Translations under genes and position numbers: made by a program
The notes under the pieces: generated by a model
The model's database searches: none
What the model was told of the DNA's origin: nothing
Seen by the model: the letters and a program-made list of their open reading frames with translations, nothing else
Part shown: positions 1-11,935 of the stretch, piece by piece
Position numbering within the stretch: the first letter of the stretch is position 1
How the letters are laid out: each line of letters begins with the position of its first letter
Assembly: GCA_026225945.1 (NCBI GenBank)
Contig: JAMJFZ010000239.1
Span: forward strand, 31,882,501-31,946,500
Origin: Cricetomys ansorgei
Taxonomy: Eukaryota > Chordata > Mammalia > Rodentia > Nesomyidae
Direction of reading: 5' to 3'
DNA length: 64,000 nucleotides

Positions 1-286
1 AAGCTCCAGGATGTCGGTCAAAGAAATACTCGTTCTCGTTGAGGTTATAGTCATCGCACACCTCCAGGAGACTCTCGTGGGTGTTACAGTCTCGGAGCTT
101 CCCCAAACGTGTCCTGGGGAGTCTATCCAGAGTCCTCCACAGGACTTCGTGGTTAAGGCCCCCCACGTTGATCTTCACTCTCCGAGAGCACGTTTTGCTT
201 CGGATGATGTCCACTGGTTCTGGAGGAAGAGAAAGTGTCGACCTGGATGTCTTCCTGTTCAAGCCAGGTGGAGCCTTTTCTGCCAT
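1..286 (-). CDS. KCNB2: Kv2.2 voltage-gated K+ channel, N-terminal coding part, cut by window edge
   Basis: Read on the minus strand from the ATG at 286-284, this gives 95 codons plus one base, open to the window edge. The peptide starts [16 protein letters not shown], then [20 protein letters not shown], then the T1 signature [20 protein letters not shown] and [12 protein letters not shown]. This matches Kv2.2 as I know it. The paralogue Kv2.1 begins differently (MPAGMTKHG) and has LAHEV where this has LNHEV. KCNB2 forms delayed-rectifier K+ channels in neuronal and smooth-muscle membranes. T1 (here from about residue 36) drives subfamily-specific tetramer assembly; the six membrane segments and pore lie beyond the window. 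The start codon has A at -3 and G at +4. No frameshift or stop is seen, and the upstream splice acceptor argues against a processed copy. Confidence 0.94.
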   Translation of the reverse strand, partial: MAEKAPPGLNRKTSRSTLSLPPEPVDIIRSKTCSRRVKINVGGLNHEVLWRTLDRLPRTRLGKLRDCNTHESLLEVCDDYNLNENEYFFDRHPGA

Positions 287-375
287 TTTGGACTGGACAG
301 AGCCACAGAGGCGGGGTCCTTACGGAGGAGGTCAGCTGAAGCAGGACTCCTTTGGAGCAGGCATCTTCACGACGG
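287..375 (-). other. KCNB2: KCNB2 exon 2, 5' UTR portion with splice acceptor
   Basis: Directly upstream of the start codon on the minus strand, the sequence TTGCTTTTTTCCAG ends at 376, a strong polypyrimidine-AG acceptor. Exon 2 would therefore begin at 375 and carry 89 bases of leader. The leader contains one upstream ATG (364-362) that opens a 10-codon ORF ending in TGA at 334-332. That ORF is in frame with the channel ATG but is closed by this TGA and a later TAA. The acceptor choice is by inspection; a cDNA would settle it. Confidence 0.75.
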
Positions 376-1266
376 CTGGAAAAAAGCAACGACGTTTCGT
401 TACTCACATCTGTCCCGCAGCACTGTCTGGCCCAGCGCATCACCCAGTTGTTACAACCAGGTATGCTATTAATGGCTTTCCATCCCTCATATATAAATCT
501 ATATTGTTGGAGGTAAGGGGAGAAGCAACATGATGACGTTTGGAAGCTGTGTGTTCACTCGTACACATCTGGAAGCTGACAAGGCCCAACTGTGTTACCC
601 GAGTCCTCCATCTCAAGTTACCGAAAAATGCAGGTGCCGAGGAAAGCCTCACAGAGAAAGCCCTGCCACAGTCGTACCCGCTGTACCTTCTCTCCAACTT
701 ACCCAGCCAGGTCCCGGTTCTCACCCTCTGTTTCAGGTTGATGACCTTCCCCTGTGCACACCGCTACCCCAAGTACCCAAGCCAAAATCCGAGAGCACAG
801 GATCCTTGCCTCTGCATGCAACTACAGAGGTCTGACCAGTTATATTTAGATACTGCTTACCCTCGCTGCCATCACCCAGTCCCCAGCACCAAGGCACAGA
901 GCTAAACTCCTAGCCTTCCTTGTATGTCCTGCCCCAACAGCCACTAAAACTGGCCCAATCTCTGGTGCTGGCCATCTGAAAATCACTCACCACACAGCCA
1001 CAAAACCATGTACTAAGATATAGATTTGACCTTATCACTTGCATGTCATAAGCCTTCAAAGACTGTTGGTTATTGGAAGTAAAACCTAGTCAGCCCTACA
1101 AGATCCTCTCCGCCTTACCTATAGTCCAAATCACTGACTGGAAGTCACCTCTTATTTACAGGGGATATGCCTCAGGATATTCAGTGGATTTCAAAATATG
1201 TGTATATGGATAGATAGATAAACAGATAGGTAGAGAAAGATATAGATGATTCACACTATGCTTGTC

Positions 1267-1267
<1 letters not shown>

Positions 1268-1306
<39 letters not shown>
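1268..1306. repeat. (AT)n(AC)n microsatellite
   Basis: A short AT run passes into about 16 AC dinucleotides. A GATA-like stretch lies just upstream at about 1209-1235. Confidence 0.95.
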
Positions 1307-1308
<2 letters not shown>

Positions 1309-1767
1309 TTGTATTTTAATTTTTAAATTCAGTACAGTAATAGTTTAACAGTAATAGCTATGGTAAAATAGAAGAACAATTATAATAAGATACCATAATA
1401 AAAATCCTTTAAAACTAAGGAGTTGTTCATTTCTGTAAATTTCCATGTAATATTTTACTACTTTGTTTGATCATAGCTAACTAATACCACAGAAAGTCAA
1501 AAAGTGCATAAAGGGGACTTTCCTTTTGTGTCCCCTTTCGTGTTGCACCCCATACTGCATACACCACCGTTTCTAGTACTTGGTTTATCCACAGTGGATC
1601 CTGGAGGGATCTTCACCTTTTCTATTTCTTTTTGATCCATGACTGCTTGTCTTTCAAGTCTTAGGCCAGATGCTACCTCTTCCAGAAGATATTCATGACA
1701 TATCCCCTCTGGGATCAAGAAACTATCTTTTGTCTTTCACCATGCTACCTTAACAATATTTTCCCAT

Positions 1768-1920
1768 GCCGGGTGGTAATGGTGCACACCTTTAATCCCA
1801 GCACTCAGGAATCAGAGGCAGGCGGATCTCTGTGAGTTCGAGGCCAGCCTGGTCTACAGAGTGAGTTCCAGGACAGCCAGAGTTACAACAGAGGCACCTT
1901 ATCTCAAAAAACAAAAGTTT
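1768..1920 (+). mobile_element. B1 SINE
   Basis: 7SL-derived SINE with a GCCGGGTGGTAATGG head, the TTTAATCCCAGCACTC box and the GTGAGTTCGAGGCCAGCCTG box, and an A-rich tail from about 1905. It is a complete monomer and carries the agagttacaa variant in its 3' half. Confidence 0.92.
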
Positions 1921-2135
1921 TAAAACAATATCATCCCGTAATATACTGCAAGCTCCCTGGAGCAAGCTCAGGCTTCTTTATTTTGATGCCCTTGTCACAA
2001 AGTACTATTCTTATACACTGGAGATTTAAAATATGAGTCAGTTCTTTGTTTTCCATAAGGCATCTAACAGTCAGAAAAATATGTAAATGAAGTTATTGGA
2101 ACCTTGTGCCTAAAATGCACCTATGTCTGCATGCC

Positions 2136-2208
2136 ATATAATATATATATTATACCATATATAAAATATATGATATATTTTATATATTTATATATATATA
2201 TAATATCA
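2136..2208. repeat. AT-rich (TA)n tract
   Basis: Imperfect TA dinucleotide runs broken by short A/T interruptions. Confidence 0.85.
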
Positions 2209-3414
2209 ATATAAATAAAGGGGGGGTGTCTGTCTTCCCTTGCTTCGTCTCTTTTCTATCAGGCACTTCTTGATTAGAACTTGATATCTAAGCTTTTTCC
2301 CTTGTTGGTCTGTATGGTCACCCAGAAAAGCAAGAATCCTCATGGTTAACAACCGAGTGCTTTGGCAGAAAAATCACAGAGCTTAGAGGAACTGGCCCAC
2401 AGACCCTTCCTTCACATAAAATACCATGTCTCACAAGTCAGTGGCCGGGGCTCAGTGATGAACTTTTAGATCCAAGAGACCCTTATCAATAGAAGTCTCT
2501 GTTAAGAGGCACAGCCATTTCTGTAAGTACCAGGCTTCTCCATCTGTAAGTTAAATTTACTTCTCCATCTGGAGGCCAAGTATCCTCTCAAATGGATATA
2601 CAAAGAAAAAGTGGATGGACTATATAAGAAGTATTTTAGACATGGGCAGCAAATATATTTGAGTTGGGAGTTTTTTCGGGTACATAATTATAGGAATATT
2701 CTAAGCATTGACATACACACTTCCCTCATATTGGACCAAAAAAAGGTCCATTTGTATAAAAGTAAAAAGGGATTATAATGAGTGCTAAGGTTGTTTGGGC
2801 TTGAATTCATCCTTTATAAAAACCAGGATAATATCTCATCTATAAGGTATGGCAGCATCATGGGTAAATGAGATGGTCTATGCCAAGACCTCACTCCAAG
2901 AAAATATATCTAAATAAAATAAGAATATTCACAGATCGTCCTGAGGTTTGGTTTTCAACCACTGAAAGAAAATGAATAATAAAAAAGCACATTCATGTTT
3001 ATTAAATGAATGCTAGTATATCTTTTGCCTTCTAAGACCTGGACTTGTGGGTCTCATTTTTTTTTCTCTAGCAAGAATTAGACCTACAAATGACACCCTG
3101 TAGTTTGTACTATGTTGGCATTGATGCTCAAGTCCACATTTGGTGTCTTACTGGCTCTGAACTGCAAATGAACTATACAATCTAAAATCGAACTATAAAT
3201 TGAACTCTAAAAAATATATTTTAAAAAAAAGAGCAGCAACACCAAGATCAGGCAAAATTAAATAAAAATATTAGGGATAGTGCAATTCCAGTTGCAAACC
3301 CAAATGTCTCCTCCACTGATTGGCTTCCCCCTGCTCATACGGCAACATCTCACCGTTTATGACTAACCCCTTGAACAATAAGCAGTAAGGTCAGACTTTA
3401 AACTCGAATACTGT
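2209..3414. other. Intronic stretch, nothing recognised
   Basis: AT-rich unique-looking sequence. I see no exon, SINE or long repeat; only short poly-A and poly-T runs near 3058 and 3220. Confidence 0.5.
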
Positions 3415-3830
3415 TCTAGTTTGCTTTTTCATTGCTGAGATAAAACACTAACGAAAAGCAACTTGGAGAAGGAAGCGTTTATTTGGCTTACACCTCCACA
3501 TCATGGTTCATCACTGAGGGAAGCCGGATCGAGAACCCGAGCAGAAACCTCGAGGTAGGAACTGAAGCAGAGACTGCGGAAGAGAGATGCTTACTGACTG
3601 ACACACTGCTTCTGCTCAGCGAGCTTCCTTATATGACCCAGGAGCACCTGCTCAGGGCAGCACTATCCACAGTGGCCTAGGTCCTCCTCCAGCAATCAGT
3701 AATGAAGAGACTCCCTTGGCAGGAATGCCCATAGTCTGATCTGACAGAGACCATTGTTCAACTGTGGTTTTCTCTTCCTGATTCTGTCAAGTTCACAACC
3801 ATGAACAGCCATCACAAGTACAAGCAGACA
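3415..3830 (-). repeat. Dispersed rodent retroelement-like repeat, antisense copy
   Basis: Reads on the plus strand from 'ctagtttgctttttcattgc' through 'gtttatttggcttacacctc' to 'ctgtcaagttcacaacc'. This is the inverse of a very common rodent repeat that starts near TCAACTTGACA. A second copy in the other orientation lies at about 23272-23690, and the two share the segment around 'cagcacccctcc' and 'agcaagct'. I could not assign the RepeatMasker class from memory. Confidence 0.65.
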
Positions 3831-4776
3831 TAAAATACACCTACATTTCTTTTTAGCATACCATGCCTTCTGTTTCTGTGAAGGCCAATTGTGTGTTTTA
3901 ATGACTCAGCTCATGTATGAGGTCTCTGATAAAGAGAGAGAACTTCAACATGGCTGACAGAAACATCTCATATCTATCCGTGATCAGGGGTAGGGTGAGA
4001 CCTGCCATCTTGAAACGTTATTACCGAGAGTAAACGCTGTGTCAGAGTCACAGAGTCACCAGCAGGACACCACCTATCTTAAGTAACTCCATACCCGTGA
4101 CTTATACAAAATGTTCCTTTTCAAAGGATGTCTCAAGTGAAAAGTGAAGAGAGGTCAGAAGGCTTAGATTTCAAAATATCTTCTTCACGGATCGAGAACT
4201 TTCTATTATAAGAAATCCAGTGTTGATTACAGATCCCACACTAAGAGGCAGGCCGAAATCCAATGCCTTCTTTTCAAAGCGAAGAGAGCCACCAGGTTGA
4301 GAGAATGCCCTGTTGATTTGATTTCCTTATGACGTAACATTGTCTGCGCCGGCTCTTGTTACTGTGGTAAAATTTCTCCATTCACCCTTGGCGCAAGGTT
4401 CTGCATACTTCCTGACAAACATCAGTTCCTGAGTGACTGAAGAACTGTGCATAGGGTTCAGAGAGTCAGTCAAGTGTTAGAATAAGCAGATAATCCAGGT
4501 AAACTGCAGCGCACCAGCCCCCACAGAACCTTGGAAAGTCACTGACCCTTTGTGGCTACCAATTGGCGGCTCTCTCTCCTCGCCCCTCCTCTTTGGCTTT
4601 TCCTTTTCACCGACTCCACTACCCTGCAAACTTCACATCTTGCTTCTATCCCATTCCCTGTCTTCCTAACACGTATGTTCAGTATGTCATTCCAGTCTCG
4701 CAACCTGGAAACAACTAAACAGAGAACATTGTCTTCAAACTTTCCCTGCTTTCCAAAGGCCTCTCTCTCCCTCCTC

Positions 4777-4846
4777 TTCTCTCTCCTTCCTTCCTTTCTC
4801 CCTCCCTTCCTTTCTCTCTTTCCTTCTTTAATCTTCTTGCCTATTT
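4777..4846. repeat. Polypyrimidine (CTTT/CCTT) tract
   Basis: About 70 bases of almost pure C/T on the plus strand with ccttcctttctccctccc patterns. Confidence 0.8.
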
Positions 4847-4885
4847 GTCTTTCTGTATTTTGTTTTGCTGTGCTGGCTCTTTTCT

Positions 4886-5055
4886 GAAGGGAAAGAGAAG
4901 GAGAGTAGATTCGAGAGAGAGGAGATGGGGGGAGGTAGGGGAGAGCTGGAAGGAGTGGAGGGAGAAGAAACAGTGGTCTAGATATATTTTATAAGAGAAG
5001 AATCTATTTGCAATTAAAATAAATAAATAAATTAAATAAATAAATAAATAAATAA
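4886..5055 (+). mobile_element. L1 3'-end fragment with (AAAT)n tail
   Basis: A G/A-rich stretch like the end of a rodent L1 3' UTR (gagagaggagatggggggag) runs through 'tttgcaattaaaataaat' into a (AAAT)n tail at about 5016-5055. Assignment rests on composition and order rather than a close match. Confidence 0.45.
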
Positions 5056-5234
5056 CCCCCCCATGAAAACATCATGTCTTGGAGGGGGGGCAAAATATGC
5101 AAACCAAGCTGCTTCCACTTTTCAGGTGTCGGAGACTGAAGCTAACGCTTGGTACTGATGAAGGCCCTCACCTTACCATTGAGCTGCCTCAGCCCAACAG
5201 CATTTCACGTTCCTTCTCACTGCCTCTGACAAGG

Positions 5235-5345
5235 CGTCGCTGTGATTCCCAGTCTAATGTCCAACTCCTGAACTTAATCTCAAGCCGTCACCCTGCCTCA
5301 GCCTCCCAAGCACCTGGGACTACAGGCACCGGCTACCATACCTAC
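5235..5345 (-). mobile_element. 7SL-derived monomer SINE (proto-B1/FAM-like), diverged
   Basis: The plus strand reads 'ccctgcctcagcctcccaag', then 'cacctgggactacaggcacc', the antisense of an Alu/B1-type left arm. It is more diverged and more Alu-like than the B1 copies here, which suggests an old monomer. Confidence 0.5.
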
Positions 5346-7439
5346 CTATATCGCTTCACACGGAAGGGTGTACGATTCCATAATTAGTCTGTTTCCATTT
5401 GGGCTGACCTTCCTGCATCCCGACCTTTCTGATTGGATTTGGTTTCCCTGTTCATAGAACAATGGCATTTCCAAGTCTAGGATTCCCAGACTTCCCTTGA
5501 TACTCAGTTGCTATTTTTCCTGTCACTGTGATCCCGTGGCCTTTCCCATCTTCCCTCAGTTCCCGTATTTACTTTAAACAGGAACAAACACAGACAACCT
5601 CGAAATCAATGAAACCTTCTTTTTTTCATTTCTAGCTTCCTAAGAGAAGAGAAGGTGGTTTGCATATTTCACTTTAAGCGCCCTTTAATTTATATCATGG
5701 CTTGGATCACACTACGTTCTGAATATCATAAAAGTCTCACTCTTTTTATTTAGTGTTTGGTTAATTTTCTACGCTGTAACATTTTGTTTTTAATCTATCT
5801 TCTTTTCTGCTGTATTCGCTTTGCTTCTAACAATGAATCTGTCGGTTCCCTTTGGGTTAGGTATAGTGTCTTACCACTCCGGAGTGTTTGTAAAATTCAT
5901 ATTTTTAATTTTCAGTAATGAAAGTGGATACAGTACTGTGTTTCCTCACATATTAATTTTGTATGTGAAATTATGTCTATCATAATAATTTTACCCCACT
6001 AAAACTAATCATATATATATGATTATTGTATATATCATTGTATATATATCAAATATCAAATGTAACAATTCGACACTTAAACTATAGGCGCTAAGTAACT
6101 GTGGAATTTATACATGTATAAATGATCAGGTACAAATGAAGATTATATTCTTATGGCAGGGATGAAATGGCAATGAATAGTCTCTTTTTTGTCCTCCCTG
6201 GATCAAGTGAATGTAAAGCTATGCATATCAATTGGCCAGTGGAAATGTACTCAACATCCCTTTATCAGTCTAAGAAAAAAGCGACTCTTTAAACAGTCAA
6301 CAACAACAAACATTTGAGCTCAGCACAGCTGCACCCCGCTCCTACCAGCAGTGTGGAATTATGCTGCCACCCTGCTCAGGGCCAAAGCTGACAAAACACA
6401 ACCTTCTGATCCTGGCGTCATAATTACAGCTCCAGGCTCCAGGTTTGAGGAGGAGATTTCCTTTCTTTCTTTCTTTTCTGCAGACTCAAAAATACTAGCA
6501 CTATGCCATCCACTTGGCACTTGCCCGGTGTAACAAGGCAGGGTAAGTCACATGTGTGATGCTGTGAACACCGAAAGCAAACTTTTCTAAAGGTCTTAGT
6601 GATGGTCTCGTTTCGGTTTGACGTTGCTGATGCGTGCTGACCAGGTACCTGCAAGAAAAAAAAAGCCCTGAGCCCTTTGAGTCTCCATGTTCCATATCTA
6701 GCTATGCAGCTGCTTCTTAAACTTTCCTGTAGACCTTTGTTCTATTTCACAAAGTCACAAAGATTATCGGCAGTTGGTATCTGGAGAGACAAAATAACTG
6801 TGAGATGATGATGAAATCAATTTTTAGAAAAATCCACGGTCTGCTTCAAAATTTTAAAACATCTCTAAAAAGTGAGAAAAAAAAAAAAAACAAAGCAACT
6901 TGAAAGTCCATCAAACTTCTTAAGTCAACACATTTTAAATCGAGCTCCTGGAACCTTTCGTGGATTCTAAGAAAACTGAGCAAACCGGAGTTATGTTGGG
7001 ATTTTGAGACACTACTGAATTTCAACCTGTCTGTGGCTTTCCAACAAGTCAGACTCCGGTAAGAACGGAGACGCTGCTGTGTCCTCAGAAGAAAGCGTGG
7101 CATGTCTCTTCTGCAACAAAAGGGCCACTCGAGCCGACGAGACCCACGATTTTAGCGCAACTATTTACTCTCTAGTTTAAAAAAAAGAAAAAGAAAAAGA
7201 AAAAAAACCTAGAACTTTTATCCTTGATACAAGCGAAGCTTTTTTTAGATGCACTCAAATAAATCCCCAAAGCTTTGGCTTCTGTGGTCACAGGATGAGC
7301 TGTGCAGCAGCCGGGAGGGGAAGACAGGTACTCAAGGGGATGCAATAAGAGCAGCCCAATAACACAGACGTCCCCGAGTTTATAAATAAACTATTTTATT
7401 TAGACACCATTTTCTTCACCAGAATACAGAATTATTTAA
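5346..7439. other. Intronic stretch, nothing firm recognised
   Basis: Mixed unique sequence with short simple runs: TA-rich around 6010-6055, a TTTC run near 6462-6479 and an A-run near 6877-6890. The short reading frames have no recognisable domains. Confidence 0.5.
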
Positions 7440-7590
7440 AGAATTAGACCATATATGTGTGTGTTTGCTATAATTAGAATAATTGCTCCATTTCACCTTT
7501 TGCTTTCCTCCCTTCCAATCCTTCCATACACACCTTGCTCTCTCTCTCAGATTCATGGCCTCTTTTTCTTTTCAATAATTGTTTATGTGG
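7440..7590 (-). mobile_element. L1 3' UTR fragment, antisense
   Basis: The reverse complement reads 'gaggccatgaatctgagaga', then 'gcaaggtgtgtatggaagg', which follows the remembered end of the rodent L1 3' UTR. It is a short 3'-end fragment. Confidence 0.55.
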
Positions 7591-8221
7591 CATAAAGTGG
7601 AGCACCTGGGCATTCAGGTAGCGAGTTTGATACTGCGATGGAGATTGTGCCCTTATGTTGGGACCTGAGGTGTGTTATTTTGAATGTCTCTTTTTACAAA
7701 AGTCTTCTCAGAAACGCAAGGGAGTAAAGGTGGTTCACAAAGATGAAAGGAGATGAGAAAATCACAGAAAGCAAACCAACAGAGATACTTTAGTGCCACT
7801 GAAAGGAGTGGCAAGCTCTTGGCCACACTACTACCCAGGGATCTGTCTGGATGGGATGTCTGCTTCTTGCGGGATTAACTTACACTCCACACTCCATTTG
7901 GATGTTTGACATGAAGCAAAGTCAGCCTCTGTGACTCCAAATCAAAAAAGCTTTTATGAAATTTGGATAGAGTTTGAACATGCTGTTAGGCTCCTTCTAA
8001 TACAATTAGCTTTAAATCACAGAATGGTGAGTCTTGAACATTCAAGACTATGACTTTTGCACAAGTGATGTTTCTCAGTTGGCCCTGTTAATAGAAGACA
8101 CACATTCCAGATTATGTTCCAGTCCCTATTTTTCGAAGTCCAACACATGACATATAATATAGCTCTATTAAGGCTCAAATACAAATGATCAGGCTCTACA
8201 GCACAATACAACATTGGTTGT

Positions 8222-8350
8222 CAGAGGGTGTTAGATCTCCTGGGGCTGGAATTACAGTATGCTGAGAGTCATCCTACATGGGTGCTAGGAATTGAAGTCA
8301 GGTCCTTAGAAGAACAGCAAGAGCCTTCACTAAGGAGCCTTCTCTCTATC
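8222..8350 (-). mobile_element. B2/B3-type SINE fragment, diverged
   Basis: The plus strand shows 'gatctcctggggctggaatt', then 'gggtgctaggaattgaagtc' and 'aggtccttagaagaacagca', the antisense body of a B2/B3 SINE without its tRNA-derived head. Confidence 0.5.
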
Positions 8351-8449
8351 ATTCTTAGCATAAATATTACAATATGCTCTAATACACTTCTATGTTTGGG
8401 GACTAGGACAAAGAACGCGGCAGAAGAGAGCTTCGATACAGTCCATTCT

Positions 8450-8570
8450 ACATCTTATTTATAATTTTGATCCTGGGATCCGTAAGGTCACATGACTTAG
8501 CTGACATCACCTGGTCTCTGTGGAGCCTGAACTAGAACCCGGATCTGCCGATGCCAGGACAAGTCTCCTT
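8450..8570 (-). mobile_element. Possible MIR fragment
   Basis: 'aaggtcacatgacttagctg' and 'gagcctgaactagaacccgg' resemble the antisense core of MIR ('aaggtcacacagctag' and 'aacccagg'). The match is weak and short. Confidence 0.3.
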
Positions 8571-9640
8571 CCATCACACACTGTCACATCTTCCTTTGCT
8601 TTTTATCTACTAGTGAGAGTTTTGAAGAGCAACTCTAAGTCAAAATTGATCCAAGCAAACTCAAGCTGCCTTTTACATATTGCTCATTTAGAGGAAGGGC
8701 ATTGGCTGCCGCCAGCAGAGAGAGGTCCAGCTCACAGAATCGCTTACTTCTGCATCTCCAGTCCCATCTCTGTGATGACTACCTTCTCCTGCTCCAGATC
8801 TCCCCAAGTGGTTCTGCTTACTTCAGACCTAGCTACCGGCAGGTCAGGGTCCTTTCTTGTCCAAAGCGCTTCTAAGGTTTCCAGACCGTCAGAATAAAGA
8901 CACAGTGAGATGCAAAGTCCACAACACCAGACTGTATTTATCTCTGTGCTCCTCCCGCAAACCTTTCTGCCTGCTGATCTCTCTCTCCAATCTAGAATCT
9001 TTTTCTCCTTTATATTTACGTGCCATTCTCTCGCTGCCACAAAAAGTTGGTACAGCCTTTAATTCCCCATCTTCACCTGGTGTTTTAGGACCCTCTGACC
9101 TCCACAATTATATAATAATTCTCCTATTTTAAGACTTCTTAGAATCAGGTACCTTTAGACTGCAGTGACAGTGGCTATAACATCGGATTTTGTATTTCTG
9201 CTTATTCTCTATTTATTTCTATTTAGAAATCATTTTCTTTCATTCCCGCGACCTCGTGTTATCTGCCATTTCTCCGATCCAATGTGACTTCCTGTATGAA
9301 ATACTTGTTTCCACGTTCTCTTTAGGACAAACCCTTATGCCGTATCCAAGATCAAAACAAACACCTTTTCCAGGGAGAAGCGGCAGCCCCTGCCTCAGGG
9401 AGTTGTCGATTGGTTTGGTCTGTTATGATACTTTTCTTGTGTCATTCTGTACATAATTTAGGGTTCTTTTTGCTTCATCTGTTCAGCAAATATTATGAGG
9501 AACTACTCTGCTAAGGCCATCTGTGACATCATGAAACTTACAATATAGTGACAGGCATGTTTTAAAAAAAAAAAAAAGGCAAAAATGACCGTGATCGTGA
9601 CCCCGCACGCATTTAGGGAAACAGTAATGTCACAGTCAGA
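8571..9640. other. Intronic stretch, nothing recognised
   Basis: No repeat or exon recognised. The frames open in both directions have no domain and no splice support. Confidence 0.45.
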
Positions 9641-9645
9641 AGTCT

Positions 9646-9835
9646 TTGTCCTTCTTTCCTTCCTTTCTCTTCTTTTCCCCTTTCCCTTCATTCTTTTCTC
9701 CCCTTTCTCCTTCTCCATTTCCTCCCTCCTTCCCTCCCCCCCTTCTCCTTTCTTTCTTCCCCTCCCTTTCTCTCTCCTCCATCTGATCACCCCCTGGTCT
9801 ACCTTCCAGCCCTCCTCTCTTTCTGTCTTTCTGAT
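9646..9835. repeat. Long polypyrimidine tract
   Basis: Nearly uninterrupted C/T on the plus strand with irregular tttcc and ccctt units. It could adopt triplex structure. The open frames on both strands across it are low-complexity and not convincing genes. Confidence 0.85.
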
Positions 9836-10929
9836 TGAAAGACGTTGTGTTCTAGATTTTACTGTGGAAAGAAAGATGTAGCAGATCAATTGTATTAACG
9901 GACAAGATTTAAACATCAGAACACATCATAAGTACGAGTCTGTTTGATTTTATTTATTTTCTATCATTTACTAGGTAGTAAAGGAAAGAGGTCCCTGAAG
10001 TGTAGACACTTCTGTGTCTACATCCCTTGTGAATACTGTTTTCTGTCCATTCTCACCATCAGGGTAGATATTAAGCATCATCTGTACATGGCAGTGTTTA
10101 AACATTCCTTTCCTCGTTCCTGCCCTCTCTCTTAATCTGCCATGTGTCTCTGTTGTACAAAAAGCTACGGTGCTGCAGTAATGACAAACAGTTAATGGGA
10201 AGGATAGATGGATAAGATGACCTACTAGCATCTATGATTCTTGGGGTATTTAATTGCTGCCAATAATAACATTTAGCACAATCTGATAAGAAAATATGAA
10301 AGCATTTGAGAATTGGGAAGTGAACTCATCAATTCCCCATCAACAGTTTCTAAAATAAAAATGTGAAAATTAGGGACCACAGATGGACTGACTGAAGCCC
10401 TGAGTTCACGTGACCGGTACCAGATGATACAGTCTTGAAATAAATAATTTCAGAAACAGCATGGGAAGAAAAAATCATAGAAATTATGGCAAGAACAGTA
10501 AAATAGGGAATTGCTGCTTTGCACCCAGGGAAAAATAGTCAAAGAAAGGAGGAATGTGATTAAACTGGTGGTAGAGTCATGGATGCTTTTCCTGCTTGCA
10601 TTTTTCTTTACTATGATGTTCTTATCCCACTATTTCCCCCTCAAGGAAAGTCTGCTATTCTAGACTAGGTGATGGTCAGTCCTTACAGCACGCTTTGTCC
10701 CCTTGGTAAGCCTCATACAGTGAAACTCACAACGAGAGAGCGTGTGAGTGTAAAACAAATACAGCAATGAGATTCAGAATCTTAATTTGGATTTGATTTC
10801 AGCTTATGATCTCAATGTCCAGAAGGAAGATTTACATTTCCTAGAAGGCGGGATATTCTTGGAGCTGTATCTGAAGCCGAGCCCAAGTTATGATCTCATC
10901 TGATTTGTGAACTTTAGTTAACAACTATC
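9836..10929. other. Intronic stretch, nothing recognised
   Basis: AT-rich unique-looking sequence with no repeat or exon signal I can defend. Confidence 0.5.
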
Positions 10930-11170
10930 GTCATGGTCTACTAAATATTGAGCAGTCATTCTGTGAAGCCACTGCTCTTACTTCATGGCGTTCTGATAAT
11001 GAGGCTGTGCTTTTATCTTTAAGCCACATTGGGATAAGTATTAGTATAGTTTACTAAGAGGCTGACTGAAGTGCAGAAAGGCAAACTTCTTACCCAAAAT
11101 GACACAAATGGTGTTGGCTACAGGATTCTCCCACCCCAGCAGTATCTGAATCCAGAGTTCATACTCCTAA
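10930..11170 (-). mobile_element. MIR, antisense, old
   Basis: 'gcagtcattctgtgaagcca' and later 'gaagtgcagaaaggcaaact', 'tcttacccaaaatgacacaa' and 'tctgaatccagagttcatac' follow the antisense MIR order (position/size box, gag/tta box, 'gcccaaggtcacac', 'aacccag'). Confidence 0.5.
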
Positions 11171-11499
11171 CTTTAGAGGACACGGAGGGTTTTCCCTGAA
11201 TGGCAGGACTCTGGATGCCTCAGAACAATCAATAAAGGTAGTGATGGGATCAATATCAAATAATTCTCTGCGTGACAAAGACAGAACTCTTCCTGAATTT
11301 TTATACGGTTATATGTACACATTGAACTAGTTAACTTGTGCAATTGATATTTTCCATCACATTTTCCTTTGGGTGGTAATGTTGGCAATAGTTCATACAG
11401 CTTGAAAACTTTGAACTAAACATAAGTTAGTACATGTCTTTCAGGAGTAGTGCTATCTCTGTGTGTTAGAAGTGTGTATACATGCTCCTCCGTGAGCGT

Positions 11500-11935
11500 A
11501 TTTGTGTTTCTGTGTATGTGTGTCTCTGTGTGTAGATCAGAGGTTAGACATCTGGTATCTTCTGTATTACACTCCACCTTATCTTTATTTTGATAAAACT
11601 TATTCCATTGTGACTAACACAACTTAAACTATTTCTAGGACCCCCCTTTGGACATTTGTCAAGCTTTCTTAGAGGGAGTAAATCCTTGTCTTTTACATGT
11701 AGGTCTATTTTTGAGGAATACATTTTTAATATCTAAAAAGCATTATAAAATGTATCTGATATATTTTATATGCGAGCAGGGAACTCGGCACAGTTTCCAC
11801 CTTATTAAGACAAGGTTTCTCTTTGATCCTGGAACTTGCTTTTTCAGCTAGACTAGCTGGCCGGACCTGACTCAACTCCACACTTCTCTGTCTAGCTGTT
11901 AATAAGTTGTTTAACCACTCAACCTAGCCTCAGTC
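11500..11935 (-). mobile_element. B4-type SINE, split by a ~213-bp insertion
   Basis: The left half (TG-rich, 'cagaggttagacatctggta', 'cactccaccttat') and the right half ('agacaaggtttctctttgat', 'cttgctttttcagctagact', ending 'ccactcaacctagcc') are consecutive parts of one antisense B4-type element. They are separated by 11583-11795, and the 10-mer tccaccttat stands at both edges. Confidence 0.5.
11583..11795. other. Insertion of unknown origin inside the B4-type SINE
   Basis: About 213 bases flanked by the direct repeat tccaccttat at 11573-11582 and 11796-11805. No A-tail, LTR or terminal inverted repeat is visible. On the minus strand it ends with AAAATAAAG. Origin is not recognised. Confidence 0.45.

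Noticed and set aside
9503..9916. Lys/Arg/Glu-rich 137-codon frame on the minus strand
   Set aside because: It arises from the polypyrimidine tract. There is no splice or homology support, and the opposite strand is equally open.
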